Positions 8,499 to 18,340 of a DNA stretch of 64,000 bases are shown piece by piece (within the stretch, counting starts at the first letter, position 1; every line of letters starts with the position of its first letter). Position numbers and translations under genes: made by a program. Under the pieces are notes generated by a model. The model saw nothing but the letters and a program-made list of their open reading frames with translations, was not told the DNA's origin and searched no databases. The stretch is from UBA2241 sp963777895 (GTDB lineage: Bacteria; Actinomycetota; Thermoleophilia; UBA2241), in the NCBI GenBank assembly GCA_963777895.1, contig CAVZSF010000006.1, positions 93,793 through 157,792 of the forward strand. Reading direction: 5' to 3'.

Positions 8499-9723
8499 TC
8501 AGGGACGGGTGATCGTCCCCTCGCCGTCCATCCGGTAGGTGTGGTCGAAGTCCTCTCTCGAGAGGCGTTCGACCATGTGGGCCGTCGTGTTGCTCGGGTC
8601 GACCTCGGGCACGCCGGGGTCCACGAGGCGCAGGGAGAGCCAGCGTCCGCCGTGGATCCGCCCCTTGGCGTCGATCCTCACCGTGAGCAGCCCGGAGAGG
8701 CGCAGCGTGCCGGCCACTCCGAAGTTGTCCCAGCCGGCGAAGTTCCCCAGTGAGTAGGCGATGAGCCTGTCCTTGTAGCGCTCGATGCCGCGCACGACGT
8801 GCGGGCCCGACCCGACGACGAGGTCGGCGCCGGCGTCGACGACGGCGTGCGCGAAGGCCCGCGGGTTCCCGCGGTTCTCGCCGAAGGCGTACTCGGTACC
8901 GGCGGGCGTGTGCGTCTTGTCGGCGCCCTCAGCGCCGGCGTGGATCACGACGACCACCACGTCCGCTTTGCCTGCCGCTCGCCGCACGAGCTCCTGCGCC
9001 CCCGGGATGTCGTTGATGTTCGCGTTCCAGTAGTAGGGCGAGAAGGCGAGCACCGCGACATCGACGCCGTCCACCCGCGTGACCGTGACCTGGCCGGGCA
9101 GGCCTGTGTACTTGATCCGGTTCCTCCGCAGAGTGGCCTTGGTCTGCTCGAAGCCGCTGGTGAGGTAGTCGTGGGCGTGGTTGTTGGCGACGCTCACGAG
9201 GTCGATGCCGGCCCAGCGCAGCGCCGGCGCGAAGGACGGTGGAGCCTGGAAGGCAAGGCAATACTGCGAGTCCTTACCATCGCACTTCGAGGGCCCCGGG
9301 TCCGAGTAGGTGCCCTCGAGGTTGGCGATCATGAGGTCGGGGGCGCGCAGCTCGTCGCGCACCTTCGCGAACAGGGCGCGCCCCTCGTCCGGCGGGTTCC
9401 CGTAGCTGGAGCCCGGTGTCGTGTCACCGACCCAGCCGATCTCGATGACCGTCGGCTCGGCCGTCGAGGTGCTCGACGACGGCGAGGCGGACGGCTTCTT
9501 GCTCACCTGGGCGAGCGGGCTGGGCTCCGGGGCATCCGCCGGGCCACCCATACCTGCCGAGCAGACCGGCCGCCCAGACCGCGCCGGCGACCGCCGCAAG
9601 CGCCACGACACCGAGAAGCGGCACGAGCAGGCGGCGGCGTCTGCTGCCCCGCGTGCGGTACACGTTGACGGGAGCGGTGCCTCGGCGTGCGGGGCGGCGC
9701 CGTGTGGGGCGAGTCGGGGTCAT
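8499..9723 (-). CDS. CapA/PgsA-like membrane-anchored metallophosphatase-fold protein, one frameshift
   Basis: The protein starts at ATG 9723 with a basic cytoplasmic end and one membrane helix (LLVPLLGVVALAAVAGAVWA). Near 9550 one extra T breaks the frame; removing it joins the helix to the CapA domain. The domain shows the fold's motifs in order: WVGDTTPG, IANLEGT, VSVANNHAHDY, VVVIHAGAEG, GSGPHVVRG and YSLGNF. The family is linked to poly-gamma-glutamate or other surface-polymer synthesis outside the membrane; the reaction is not established. It lies 20 bp downstream of murJ on the same strand, which suggests an envelope role. Confidence 0.85.
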
Positions 9724-9742
9724 GCCACAGGAATGTCGGCGC

Positions 9743-11326
9743 TCACGAGGCATCCTCGACGGCGCGGCCGCGGCGGCGCACCGTGCGCCAGACGAGGACC
9801 AGCTCTTCCATGCGGAGCAGGCGAGCGGCGGCGAAGTAGGTCACGCCGCTCGCCACCACCGTGACGAACAGGGCGGCGAGCACCGTCCAGAAGCCGCCGT
9901 CCGCCAAGCCGAGGCCCTCGACGGCGCGCCACGCGACGGCGGCGACGCCAGCCAGGGCGCCGGCACAGACCACCGTCTTCACCGCCGTCATGCCGATGCG
10001 CGTGCCCTCGGCGCGGCCGATGTGGCCGCGCAGCAGGTAGGCGAGCACGACGCTGTTGAAGATCGACACGAGCGACGTGGCCAGCGCGATGCCCGTCGCG
10101 CCGAGCGGTCCGAGCAGGACCCAGTCGAGCACGGCGTTGAGCGCGAGGTTCACGAGGCCGACGTAGAGCGGCAGCCACGGCCGCTGCATGCTCTGGAAGC
10201 CGCGGTTGAACATCATGTTCACGTTGGCGAAGGTCAGGCCCAGAGCGAAGGCGGCGAGCACCGGCGCGACGGCGGCGGTGTCCTCCGCCGAGAAGGCGCG
10301 CCGCTGGAACACGACCTGCACGATGGGGACGGCCAGCACGGTGAACCAGGCGAAGAAGGGCAGCGACACGAAGACCATCTGCCGCACGCCGGTCGACAGG
10401 GTCCGACGGAAGCCGTCCGTGTCGTGCCGGGCGGCGAAACGCGACAGGGACGGAAAGAGCACCGTGCCGATGGTCACCGCGAAGATCCCCTGGGGAAGGC
10501 TGTACAGCCGGAAGGCGTAGATGATCCTGGCCGCGGCGCGGCTGTCGACGTACTGGGCGAAGTACATGTCGATGAGGGCGTTGAAGTTGAGGATCCCGAG
10601 CGTGATCGACACGGGCACCATCAAAGCCAGGACGCGGCGGAACTGGTCGTCCCCGAAGTGGAGGTTGACGCGCAGCGGCTCGTCCAGGGCGCGCACGGCC
10701 AGGACGAGCAGCACGAGCTCCACGACGGTCCCGACGAGGATGCCGACGGCGAGCGCCGGGACCCCCCAGGACGAGTGCCAGACGCCGACGAACGCGATGA
10801 TCACGACGTTCCAGACGATGCTGACGACGGCCGGCATCACGAAACGCTCGTGCGCGAAGAGCACCCCGGTGACGACCCCGGCCAGACCAAGCACGAGGAT
10901 GGTCGGCGCGACGATGCGCATGTACTCCACGGCGGCCGCGGTCGACTCGGCCGTGCTCGTGAGCTCCGGGTACAGCGTCCGTACGACGGGGCCGGCGGCG
11001 ACCACCAGGACGAGCACGACGGCGCCGACCACGGTGAGCATGAAGCCAAGCAGCGTGGCCGTCACGCGCCGAGCGCGCGCCTGGTCGCCTGCGGCGATCA
11101 GACCCACAAGCACAGGTACGAAGGCCGCGCTGATGGCGGCGTCGGCGAAGAGCTGCCGGATGGTGGTCGGGATGGCAGAGACCGACACGAAGGTGTTGTA
11201 GTCGCGGCTGACGCCGTAGGCGCCCGCGACGACCACCTCGCGCGCGAGGCCGACGATGCGCGACACCGCGGTCGCGGAGGCGACGACCATGGCCGCCAGG
11301 GCGAGCTTGCGCGTGCGCTCGCTCAT
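9743..11326 (-). CDS. murJ: Lipid II flippase MurJ (MviN family)
   Basis: A polytopic membrane protein of about 527 residues with the MurJ/MviN pattern: ATAVSRIVGLAREVV near the start, TIRQLFADAAISAAFVPVL, FALGLTFANVNMMFNRGFQ and repeated hydrophobic helices throughout (about 14). MurJ moves lipid-linked peptidoglycan precursor across the membrane. The start chosen is ATG 11326 (MSERTRKLAL); the longer reading from 11416 adds an Arg-rich stretch without support. It is divergent from murT-gatD, giving a peptidoglycan gene cluster, and is followed by the CapA-like gene. Confidence 0.92.
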   Translation of the reverse strand: MSERTRKLALAAMVVASATAVSRIVGLAREVVVAGAYGVSRDYNTFVSVSAIPTTIRQLFADAAISAAFVPVLVGLIAAGDQARARRVTATLLGFMLTVVGAVVLVLVVAAGPVVRTLYPELTSTAESTAAAVEYMRIVAPTILVLGLAGVVTGVLFAHERFVMPAVVSIVWNVVIIAFVGVWHSSWGVPALAVGILVGTVVELVLLVLAVRALDEPLRVNLHFGDDQFRRVLALMVPVSITLGILNFNALIDMYFAQYVDSRAAARIIYAFRLYSLPQGIFAVTIGTVLFPSLSRFAARHDTDGFRRTLSTGVRQMVFVSLPFFAWFTVLAVPIVQVVFQRRAFSAEDTAAVAPVLAAFALGLTFANVNMMFNRGFQSMQRPWLPLYVGLVNLALNAVLDWVLLGPLGATGIALATSLVSIFNSVVLAYLLRGHIGRAEGTRIGMTAVKTVVCAGALAGVAAVAWRAVEGLGLADGGFWTVLAALFVTVVASGVTYFAAARLLRMEELVLVWRTVRRRGRAVEDAS

Positions 11327-11495
11327 CGTGTCTTCTGGCCCTGCCTGCGTGCGGCGATCACGGCGATGCTGCTTCCTCCCAGAGGACGGGACGGGCGTAG
11401 CGCCACAGTCTGTCACGTGGCGGTTCGACGTCCCAAGCCGGGAGCCTCCGCCGTCTCACGGGCCCGTGCTAGACTCGCGGGCCGGAAGAGGTCCC

Positions 11496-12773
11496 GTGCC
11501 GCCAGCCGCCCGACAGACGACAGACCCCCGCCTCGCCTTGCCTCCGCGTGCTCGCTGCGCACTGGCGGTCGGGCGGCTCGCCAAAGCTCTCTCACAGAAG
11601 CTGGGCAGGGGCGAGGGCAGCGTGATCGGCGGCAACATCGCCCTCCGCCTCGACCCCCATGTGCTCGACGTCCTCGCCCGAGGCCACGAGATCGCCCTCG
11701 TCTCGGGGACGAACGGCAAGAGCACGACCACGCAGTTCCTCGCCGCGGCCATGGCCACCGCCGGGCCGCTGGCCCACAACTACGGCGGATCGAACATGGC
11801 CACCGGCCTCGTCGCGGCGCTCGATGCCTCCAGGGAGGCATCCCGCGCCGCCCTCGAGGTCGACGAGGCCTACCTCGGTCCGCTGACCGCGGCCGTCCGG
11901 CCCCGCTCGATCACGCTCATGAACCTCACGCACGAGCTCACCCGAGGCGTCAGCTACAAGCGCGAGGCCGCTCACTGGCGCGAGACCATGGGCCGGCTCG
12001 ATGCGGACTGCACCGTGATCGCCAACGCCGACGACCCGGTCGTCGCGTGGACCGTCCAGCCGGCCGCGAACATCGTCTGGGTGGCCGGCGGACTTCTCGC
12101 GAACGAGGACGCCCTCGTCTGCCGGGGCTGCCGGTCGCCGCTCGAATGGCAGGGGGACAAGTACCGCTGCGAGCGCTGCGGCTACGCCCGTCCATCAGCG
12201 CAGTGGCGCCTCGAGGACGGCGTCATCCACGGGCCTGCCACGAAGGCCCCCGTCGGCATCTCGCTGCCGGGGCGAGCCAACCAGGTGAACGCGCTCTTCG
12301 CGGTGGCGACCGCCGCGCTCCACGGCGTGGACGGCGCGACGGCGATGGCGGCGATGGCGCGCATCCAGGATGTTGCAGGGCGTTACCGCACGTACGAGCT
12401 CGACGGCCGCACGGTGCGGCTGCACCTCGCGAAGAACTGGGGCAGCTGGAACGAGACCCTCAGGGTGTTCGCCTCCGAGCCGGACGCCGGCGTGGTGTGT
12501 GCCGTTGACGGCATGGGGCTCGCAGGCCGCGATACGGCCACGGTCTGGGACACGCCGGTCGAGCTGCTCGCCGGCCGGCGCGCGGTCGCGACCGGCGAGC
12601 GCTGTGACGATGTCGCCGTCCGGCTACAGGTCGCCGGGCTCGACGTGGCGGTCGTCGCCGACCACCTCGAGGCGATCCTCGCGTGCGCGCCGGGACCCGT
12701 CCACGTGGTCTGCAACTACGTCGCGTTCCCTCGACTCAAGCGGCGCCTAGCGTCTGAGGCACGAGCCTCATGA
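11496..12773 (+). CDS. murT: Lipid II isoglutaminyl synthase, Mur-ligase subunit MurT
   Basis: A Mur-ligase-like protein of about 425 residues that, with GatD, amidates the D-Glu of lipid II. The ATP-binding motif is VSGTNGKSTTTQ. The central zinc ribbon typical of MurT is present (CRGC then CERC, positions 12119-12180). The C-terminal MurT domain includes YRTYELDGRTVRLHLAKN. The start is GTG 11496 with GGAAGAGG just upstream; the family-typical GRLAKALSQKLGRGEGSVIGG follows. The gatD start lies 20 bp after the stop. Confidence 0.93.
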   Translation: MPPAARQTTDPRLALPPRARCALAVGRLAKALSQKLGRGEGSVIGGNIALRLDPHVLDVLARGHEIALVSGTNGKSTTTQFLAAAMATAGPLAHNYGGSNMATGLVAALDASREASRAALEVDEAYLGPLTAAVRPRSITLMNLTHELTRGVSYKREAAHWRETMGRLDADCTVIANADDPVVAWTVQPAANIVWVAGGLLANEDALVCRGCRSPLEWQGDKYRCERCGYARPSAQWRLEDGVIHGPATKAPVGISLPGRANQVNALFAVATAALHGVDGATAMAAMARIQDVAGRYRTYELDGRTVRLHLAKNWGSWNETLRVFASEPDAGVVCAVDGMGLAGRDTATVWDTPVELLAGRRAVATGERCDDVAVRLQVAGLDVAVVADHLEAILACAPGPVHVVCNYVAFPRLKRRLASEARAS

Positions 12774-12792
12774 CCGCCACCGAGGCCGGGTC

Positions 12793-13633
12793 ATGATCGT
12801 CTGCGAGGGGCCGCTTCTCGTCGTCAGCGCGTATCCCGAGCTCACGCTGCCGCAGGCCGACGACGGCAATGCGCTCGTTCTCGCTCATCGGGCACGAGCG
12901 CGCGGCATCGACGTTGAAACGAGAACGGTGCACTGCGGCGAGGATCTGCCGCCGGCCGACGTCTACGTCGCCGGCGGCCTCGAGGACGAGGACGCCGACT
13001 GAGCTCGCCGAGTGGCTCGGCAAAGGAGGTGTCCTGCGACGCGCCGTCGAGGCGGGAGCCATCGTGCTCGGCGTGAACAGCGGCTATCAGGTCCTCGGTC
13101 ACAGCTTCGAGCTGCCGGATGGCACGGTGCGCGAAGGTCTCGGCCTGCTGGACGTCCGCACCAGACGCGGTAATGCCTGGATCGACGGACCCGTCCTGAC
13201 CCGGCCCGACGCCGATCTCGGTCTGCCCGCCATGAGTGGCTACGAGAGCCACTACGGGATAACCGATCTCGGCGAGCGAGCCGCCCCGCTGACGACGCTC
13301 GAGATCGGTCACGGCAACGGGCCGGCCGAGCAGCCGACAGAGGGCGGCGCGCTGGGACGCGACGGTTTGACGCGCCGCCGCAAGGCGGACGTCCATGCCG
13401 TCGCCGCGACCAGCCCGCGCACCGACGGCGCCATCGCGGACCGCGTCGTCGGCACCTACCTTCACGGCCCGGTTCTGGCGCGTAACCCGGAGCTGGCCGA
13501 CCTCCTCCTGAGCCGCGTTCTCGGGCGTACGCTCGACCCACTCCCACCGTCGTTCGCAGAGGCGGCCCGGAGACGGCGCATCGACGAGGCCCGGCAGTGG
13601 GTCCGGCGCGGCCGGCCCAAGGTCAAGATGTAG
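12793..13633 (+). CDS. gatD: GatD-like glutamine amidotransferase subunit, frameshifted and lacking the catalytic Cys
   Basis: Partner of MurT, a class I glutamine amidotransferase fold of about 280 residues. The N-terminus reads LLVVSAYPELTLPQADDGNALVL, then DVYVAGGLEDEDA. One extra C near 12996 breaks the frame; removing it gives EDATELAEW and continues to TAG 13631. The later part has HSFELPDGT, SGYESHYGIT and the His-bearing VGTYLHGPVL. The nucleophile elbow reads VLGVNSGYQVLG, where GatD enzymes normally have Cys, and the domain after it has no Cys at all. The protein may be inactive as a glutaminase, or MurT may use free ammonia. The position directly after murT supports the assignment. 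Confidence 0.82.
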
Positions 13634-13697
13634 CAGGAGCGCGAGCGCGGTTCGAACGCGAGCGCGAGGACGGCCCACCGACCAACGGAGAGATGGC

Positions 13698-15245
13698 TCA
13701 GTCGCCGGTGCTGCCGGGCGGGGCCGATCCGGTCGGCGACGGGAAGGGACGGATGGACTCGGCGATGCGGACAAGCTCCTCCGCCGTCGCGTTGCCGGCC
13801 ACCGTCAGCATCACGCCGTCCTTGACCGCCCAGAGGTGCGGGACAGTGATGCGGGGCGCCACCACGACTTTCGCCGTGACGCCGGTCCAGGCACCGTCCC
13901 GCAGCGTGACGTCCCGGGCGACGGCCTCGCCGTAGAACGGCTCCACCTCCACCGGGTCATACTCGGCCGCCTCCTCGGGATCGACCGGCGTCCGGGTGGT
14001 GACCGTCACCGTGTCGAACCCGCGCGTAGAGAGGACCTCGAGCACCTTCTGCCCTAGGGTCACGCCGTTCGCCGTGGTCGCCCGCTCAGCGACTGCGCTC
14101 CATCGCAGGTGATAGCCCTCGGGGAGCCAGGCCGGCAACAGCAGGGCGTACCCCGACCCTTGCCCCAGCTCGGTGACGGCAACGCGGCGGAAACCACCGT
14201 CGTGGTGATGGACGGGAGAGTCGTTGGGGGCCCTGGCGGTGAAGGCGCCGTTGGGGAGCGGCTCGCCGACGCGGACATCGTGCAGGCTGTAGTCGAGCAG
14301 CACGACACCGTTGTCGTCAATAGCCTCGACGCGGACGGGCAGGCACGTCCGCTGGTCGATGGTGACGGCAAACGTCTCATCCGGGCTCCGCAGGGCAAGC
14401 GACCCCACCACGGTCAGCACCCACGCGGGCCTGCCCTCGTACGCCGTCGTTGTGACGCCGGTCGCGCGGCCGCTGCGCAGCGCGAGGACCATGGCGCCGA
14501 GGTCTGACTGGAAGTTCGCCCAACGGTCGGGCGGCCCGAGCGGATAGTCCTTCGTCACGTCGAGCTGGTACCCCGGCTTCTCGGAGCTGCGCCAGTACGC
14601 GGTGAGAACGCCGGTCCCGGCATCGTAGGCGACGTCATGGTTGTAGGGGTCGATAGGCATGACGGTCATGAGTCCAGAGGCCCAGGCCTGAGGCCAAGGG
14701 GCGTCGTGCGGTCCGACCTGCTTCTCCATCACTCTGGTCCGGTAGCTGCCGCCGGGACCGACCACGATCCGGGCATGGACGACGGCGTACTCGGCGGCCC
14801 CGGGGACCGCCAGGGTGGCGTACCTCTCAGTCACGTCCGCCTTGATGCTCTTGCCGGACGACAGCGCGCCCAGCGCCTTCCTGATCACCTCGGCCGCGGA
14901 GACGGGCTCGGGACCGGTCACCCGCGAGACCCCCGGCAGCCCGATGAGGACGGCGGCGCTGACGGCCACCACGATCGCGACGATCGCGGCCGCAGCGAGG
15001 ATGGGACGACCCCACCCGAGAGGGCGCGACCGGCGTGGCGGGCGAAGCCGGCCGCCGGTCGCGGCATCCGTCCTCCCCGGCACATCGGTCCAAGCCTCGG
15101 CGCCATTGCCGCCTTCGGTCGCGTCGATCAGGGCCCACACACCGGCGAGGAAGGCATCCGGATACTCGGGCGACTCGAGCTCGTCCAGCGCCCGGCCGAG
15201 CGCGACGTCGCGTTCCTCACCTGGATACCGGCGCCGGCGCCTCAC
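13698..15245 (-). CDS. Membrane-anchored anti-sigma-factor-like protein, partner of the ECF sigma factor
   Basis: A protein of about 515 residues. The short cytoplasmic N-terminus contains ALDELESPEYPDAFLAGVW, followed by one membrane helix (ILAAAAIVAIVVAVSAAVLI). A long extracytoplasmic part resembles lipoprotein-localisation/sensor domains (AEVIRKALGALSSGKSIKAD) and has a C-terminal module ending MLTVAGNATAEELVRIAESI. Its start overlaps the sigma gene stop by 4 bp (ATGA), the usual layout for a sigma factor and its inhibitor. The function is inferred from that pairing. A paralogue lies at 22.1-23.7 kb. Confidence 0.8.
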   Translation of the reverse strand: MRRRRRYPGEERDVALGRALDELESPEYPDAFLAGVWALIDATEGGNGAEAWTDVPGRTDAATGGRLRPPRRSRPLGWGRPILAAAAIVAIVVAVSAAVLIGLPGVSRVTGPEPVSAAEVIRKALGALSSGKSIKADVTERYATLAVPGAAEYAVVHARIVVGPGGSYRTRVMEKQVGPHDAPWPQAWASGLMTVMPIDPYNHDVAYDAGTGVLTAYWRSSEKPGYQLDVTKDYPLGPPDRWANFQSDLGAMVLALRSGRATGVTTTAYEGRPAWVLTVVGSLALRSPDETFAVTIDQRTCLPVRVEAIDDNGVVLLDYSLHDVRVGEPLPNGAFTARAPNDSPVHHHDGGFRRVAVTELGQGSGYALLLPAWLPEGYHLRWSAVAERATTANGVTLGQKVLEVLSTRGFDTVTVTTRTPVDPEEAAEYDPVEVEPFYGEAVARDVTLRDGAWTGVTAKVVVAPRITVPHLWAVKDGVMLTVAGNATAEELVRIAESIRPFPSPTGSAPPGSTGD

Positions 15246-15814
15246 GGCCGCACCTCCTCACCCTCGAGCGCGCGCCGGAGAGCAGCGCGCGCCGACGAAA
15301 GGCGCGAGGCCAGCGTGCCCATGGGGATGCCGAGCGCCTCAGCGGTGGTCCTGTAGTCGTAGCCGTCCCGATCGACCATGAGCACGGCCGCACGTGCGTC
15401 GCTGCTCAGCGAACGCAGGGCAGCGGCCAGGTCGGCGTGAAGAGCGGCATCATCCGCGGGATCCCGCACGAGCCCAAGCGAGGGCGGCTCGGCGTCCGCG
15501 TAGACCGAGACGCGCTGCTTTCTGCGAGCGAGATGATCGAGGCAGGTCGTGTAGGTGATGCGGTAGAGCCATGTCCCGACGGACGACCGCTCCTGGAACC
15601 CCGGCAGGCCGGCGAACGCCTTGACGTAGACATCCTGCATGGCCTCGATCGACGCTTCCCGATCGTCGAGCAGGCGGTAGGCCATAGACCGAAGACGGCG
15701 GTCATAGTGGTCCATCAGCTGGACGAACGCGTTCCGGTCGCCGCGCTTCGCCCGGCGCAGGACGCCGGCGTCCAGCTCGTCTCCGCCTCTCTCGGCCTCG
15801 CCTGCTCGCGCCAT
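15242..15814 (-). CDS. ECF-type RNA polymerase sigma factor
   Basis: An extracytoplasmic-function sigma factor of about 190 residues. Region 2 is seen in NAFVQLMDHYDRRLRSMAYRLL and EAMQDVYVKAFAGLPGF, followed by GTWLYRITYTTCLDHLARRK. Region 4 is seen in VLMVDRDGYDYRTTAEALGI and GTLASRLSSARAALR. ATG 15814 is preferred because AGGGAG lies 8 nt upstream. The frame stays open to 15988, but that extension lacks sigma features. It is co-transcribed with the anti-sigma gene. Confidence 0.92.
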   Translation of the reverse strand: MARAGEAERGGDELDAGVLRRAKRGDRNAFVQLMDHYDRRLRSMAYRLLDDREASIEAMQDVYVKAFAGLPGFQERSSVGTWLYRITYTTCLDHLARRKQRVSVYADAEPPSLGLVRDPADDAALHADLAAALRSLSSDARAAVLMVDRDGYDYRTTAEALGIPMGTLASRLSSARAALRRALEGEEVRP

Positions 15815-16038
15815 GCCGGCGCTCCCTGCTGCATCGCGACCACACAGCGGACGCGCGGCAGAAGGCCAAGCAGGCTTTCGCACCATCCCGACCGGTTCTT
15901 CCACCGCCAGAAGCGAGGACACGATACACCCCTCCGTGGGCGCGACTGTTCGGAGGAGTTTGGACGGCGGAGCCGGTGATTTCTTCACCTGATCTCGAGA
16001 TCGGCTATCCGCACACAGGAAGGCTCGAGACGACGATC

Positions 16039-16063
16039 GGGACCGGCCCGCTGGGCCGGTCCC
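16039..16063. terminator. Hairpin between sigma gene and small Cys-rich gene
   Basis: GGGACCGGCCC, loop GCT, GGGCCGGTCCC is a perfect 11-bp stem. It lies 30 bp past the end of the minus-strand gene at 16093 and probably ends that transcript. T-tract weak. Confidence 0.6.
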
Positions 16064-16092
16064 GACGTCGCGCTTGCCAGTTGTCTAGACGC

Positions 16093-16353
16093 TCAGATGG
16101 CGGTGCGGCGCACCCAGGTCAGCGAGCTCGGCACGTCAGCGGCGCTGACCTCACGAGGCGGCGCGCCGCGCTTCAAGAAACTGAAGCGCGCCTTCTTGCC
16201 GCCGCCGCCGCAGCACTCGTAGGCGACCTCGGCGCCGTCCGGGCCGACCATGGTCGCCGCGATCCAGCACTCGGCGTTCGAGCCTTCCGCGCACTGGACG
16301 ACCTGCGCGGGAGTCATGCATCCCAGTTCCGTACACTGCGAGTCGTCGCTCAT
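16093..16353 (-). CDS. Small cysteine-rich protein of unknown function
   Basis: A protein of about 86 residues starting at ATG 16353 with GGAGTGAGCCA before it. Cysteines fall in CTELGC, AQVVQC, AECW and YECC, followed by a glycine run (GGGG). The pattern suggests a metal-binding or disulfide-rich domain. No signal peptide. I do not recognise the family. A longer frame upstream to 16437 lacks a better ribosome site. Confidence 0.6.
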   Translation of the reverse strand: MSDDSQCTELGCMTPAQVVQCAEGSNAECWIAATMVGPDGAEVAYECCGGGGKKARFSFLKRGAPPREVSAADVPSSLTWVRRTAI

Positions 16354-16555
16354 TGGCTCACTCCGGATCCGCACACCCCCGCCGTGCGCGGGGACCGACA
16401 TGGCCACAGTGTAGCTCTCGCGCGCGCGCACGCCCATCGTCGGCGTCGTCGCGCCCGACGCCGAAGGAATCCCGGCCGTCTTCGGGGAACACAGGGCAGC
16501 AGGGTCATGCGACGGCCGCTGCCATACATCGATAAGCTGGACGAAAGGACGGGGG

Positions 16556-17629
16556 ATGGCCCCTCACGACTACCCAATAGACCTGCGCGCCGACTACCCC
16601 GCGCGAAGCTCGCGCGGCTGGGCCGCCCTCACCATCTTCCTCATCAAGTTCCTCGCCCTCATCCCCCATTGGATCGTCCTGATCTTCCTGTACATCGCGC
16701 AGATCGTTGTCGCCTTCGTCGCCCAGATCGTCGTCGCGATCACCGGCGAGTATCCGCCCGGAATGCACGCCTTCGTCGGCGGCGTGCTGCGCTGGAGCAC
16801 CAGGGTCTCGGCCTTCGTCTACTCCCTGACGGACCGCTATCCGCCGTTCACGCTCCAGCCGGATCCGGGCTACCCCGTCGACATCGTGCTGGAGCGGCCG
16901 GCGCAGCAGAGCCGCGTCTACGCGGCCTTCACCGTGCTGGTCCAGATCCTCGCCCTCGCCGGCCTCGTGGCGTCCGTGGTCTGGCTGGCCCACGGCGGAG
17001 CCGCCGACTGGTTCGACCGCGTTTCAGGTGACAACGGGTCGGGCAACGGCTCCAGCTGGTACCTCAATCTCGGCGGCCAGACGCCCGCCGGCCTGCTGTT
17101 GCGTCAGATCGCCGCCCTCCCGCACTACATCATTCTGATCGCCCTGGGCATCGCAAGCCTCGTGATCTGGCTCGTGGTGCAGTGGGTCATCCTCTTCACG
17201 GCCGCGTACCCGCGCGGCATGTTCGACCTGGTCGTCGGCATCGTGCGCTGGCAGACCCGGGTCACCGCCTACACCCTCGGGCTGAGCGACCGCTACCCGC
17301 CCTTCACGTTCGAGCCGTCGCTCACGGCCGGCGCGGGCGCGGCGGCGACTGCGGGCGCGCCCTGGTCGCCGGGCGGCCCGTGGCCACCGGCCTACTCCGG
17401 GCAGCCTACGAACGCCGCGTGGCCGCAGAACGCCGTGCAGCCTGCGGCGGCGCCGTGGCCACCGGCCGCCGGGCAGCCTGTGGCCGCCCCTCCGCAGTGG
17501 TATGCGGACCCGCTGGGGCGCCACCAGTACCGCTACTGGGACGGCACGCAGTGGACACCGCACGTCGCGGACGAAGGCGCCACCGGCTACGACCCTGTGG
17601 ACGGTTCTGCCTGGCCTGGGCAAAGCTGA
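16556..17629 (+). CDS. DUF4389 membrane protein with C-terminal DUF2510 motif
   Basis: 357 residues. Two DUF4389-type units each contain paired membrane helices and a conserved YPPGMHAFVGGVLRWSTRV- or YPRGMFDLVVGIVRWQTRV-type motif followed by SDRYPPF. A Pro/Ala-rich linker then leads to a DUF2510 motif (PPQWYADPLGRHQYRYWDG) at about residues 320-345. The role of both domains is unknown; the architecture is common in actinobacterial membrane proteins. Start ATG 16556 with GGACGGGGG upstream. The glycosyltransferase gene begins 3 bp after its stop, so the two are probably co-transcribed. Confidence 0.85.
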   Translation: MAPHDYPIDLRADYPARSSRGWAALTIFLIKFLALIPHWIVLIFLYIAQIVVAFVAQIVVAITGEYPPGMHAFVGGVLRWSTRVSAFVYSLTDRYPPFTLQPDPGYPVDIVLERPAQQSRVYAAFTVLVQILALAGLVASVVWLAHGGAADWFDRVSGDNGSGNGSSWYLNLGGQTPAGLLLRQIAALPHYIILIALGIASLVIWLVVQWVILFTAAYPRGMFDLVVGIVRWQTRVTAYTLGLSDRYPPFTFEPSLTAGAGAAATAGAPWSPGGPWPPAYSGQPTNAAWPQNAVQPAAAPWPPAAGQPVAAPPQWYADPLGRHQYRYWDGTQWTPHVADEGATGYDPVDGSAWPGQS

Positions 17630-17632
17630 TTC

Positions 17633-18333
17633 GTGGAGGCGGTCCTCGCCCTCATCCCCGCCTATCAGGAAGCGCTGCGCATCGCGGCCGTCGTGGAGCG
17701 CACCCGGGAACACCTGCCTGTGGTCGTCGTCGACGACGGCTCGACCGACGAGACGGCCGCGCGAGCCGAGGCGGCCGGCGCGAACGTGCTGCGCCAGGTC
17801 CCGAACGCAGGGAAGGGAGCAGCGCTGCGCGCCGGCTTTCGCTTCGCCCTCGAGCACGACGCGCGCGGCCGTGGTGACGCTGGACGCCGACGGGCAGCAC
17901 GACCCGGCGGAGATCCCGGCGTTCCTCGCGGCCTACGAGGCCACCGGACCGGAGCTGATCATCGGGTGCCGCGACTTCGGCGCGATGCCCCCGGTACGCC
18001 GCACGTCGAACACGCTCGGCACCTGGGTCTTCTCGGCCGCGGTCGGCCGCCGCGTCGCCGACAACCAGTCCGGCTACCGGTTGATAGGCCGTCGGCTCAT
18101 GACCGCCCTGCTCGACAGTGACGAGTCAGGCTTCGAGTTCGAGGTCGAGATGATCGCGCGCTGCATCGCGCTACGCCTGCCGATGGCCGACGTCCCGATC
18201 CGGACGATCTACGCGGGCGAGACCAGTCACATCCGCCCGTTGCACCACGTCGCCGAGTTCCTGCGGGTGAGCGGCAAGCGCGGATCGTGCGCGGGTGAGC
18301 GGCAAGGCGCGGCGGATCGTGCGCGGCGGCTGA
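17633..18333 (+). CDS. Family 2 glycosyltransferase (dolichyl-phosphate-sugar-synthase type), disrupted
   Basis: A GT-A fold glycosyltransferase of about 233 residues. Motifs: ALIPAYQEA, VVVDDGSTDET for nucleotide binding, NAGKGAALRAGF, the DxD-type TLDADGQHDP, and NQSGYRLIG. A one-base insertion near 17868 splits it. A short imperfect tandem duplication at 18267-18326 upsets the C-terminus. Without it the protein would end LRVSGKARRIVRGG at TGA 18331. No membrane anchor is visible. It starts at GTG 17633 just after the DUF4389 gene. The product is probably an undecaprenyl- or polyprenyl-linked sugar. Confidence 0.82.
18267..18326 (+). repeat. Imperfect tandem duplication inside the glycosyltransferase 3' end
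   Basis: A 28-bp unit (18267-18294) and a 32-bp unit (18295-18326) both begin GTGAGCGGCAAG and end GATCGTGCGCGG. The first lacks 4 bases of the second. The duplication changes the reading frame at the end of the gene. Confidence 0.7.
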
Positions 18334-18340
18334 GACTGCG

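Noticed and set aside
9653..12508. Very long plus-strand open frame (951 codons) opposite murJ
   Set aside because: It is the antisense of murJ and runs on into murT in another frame; composition is His/Asp/Arg/Gly-rich with no domain, a GC-rich shadow.
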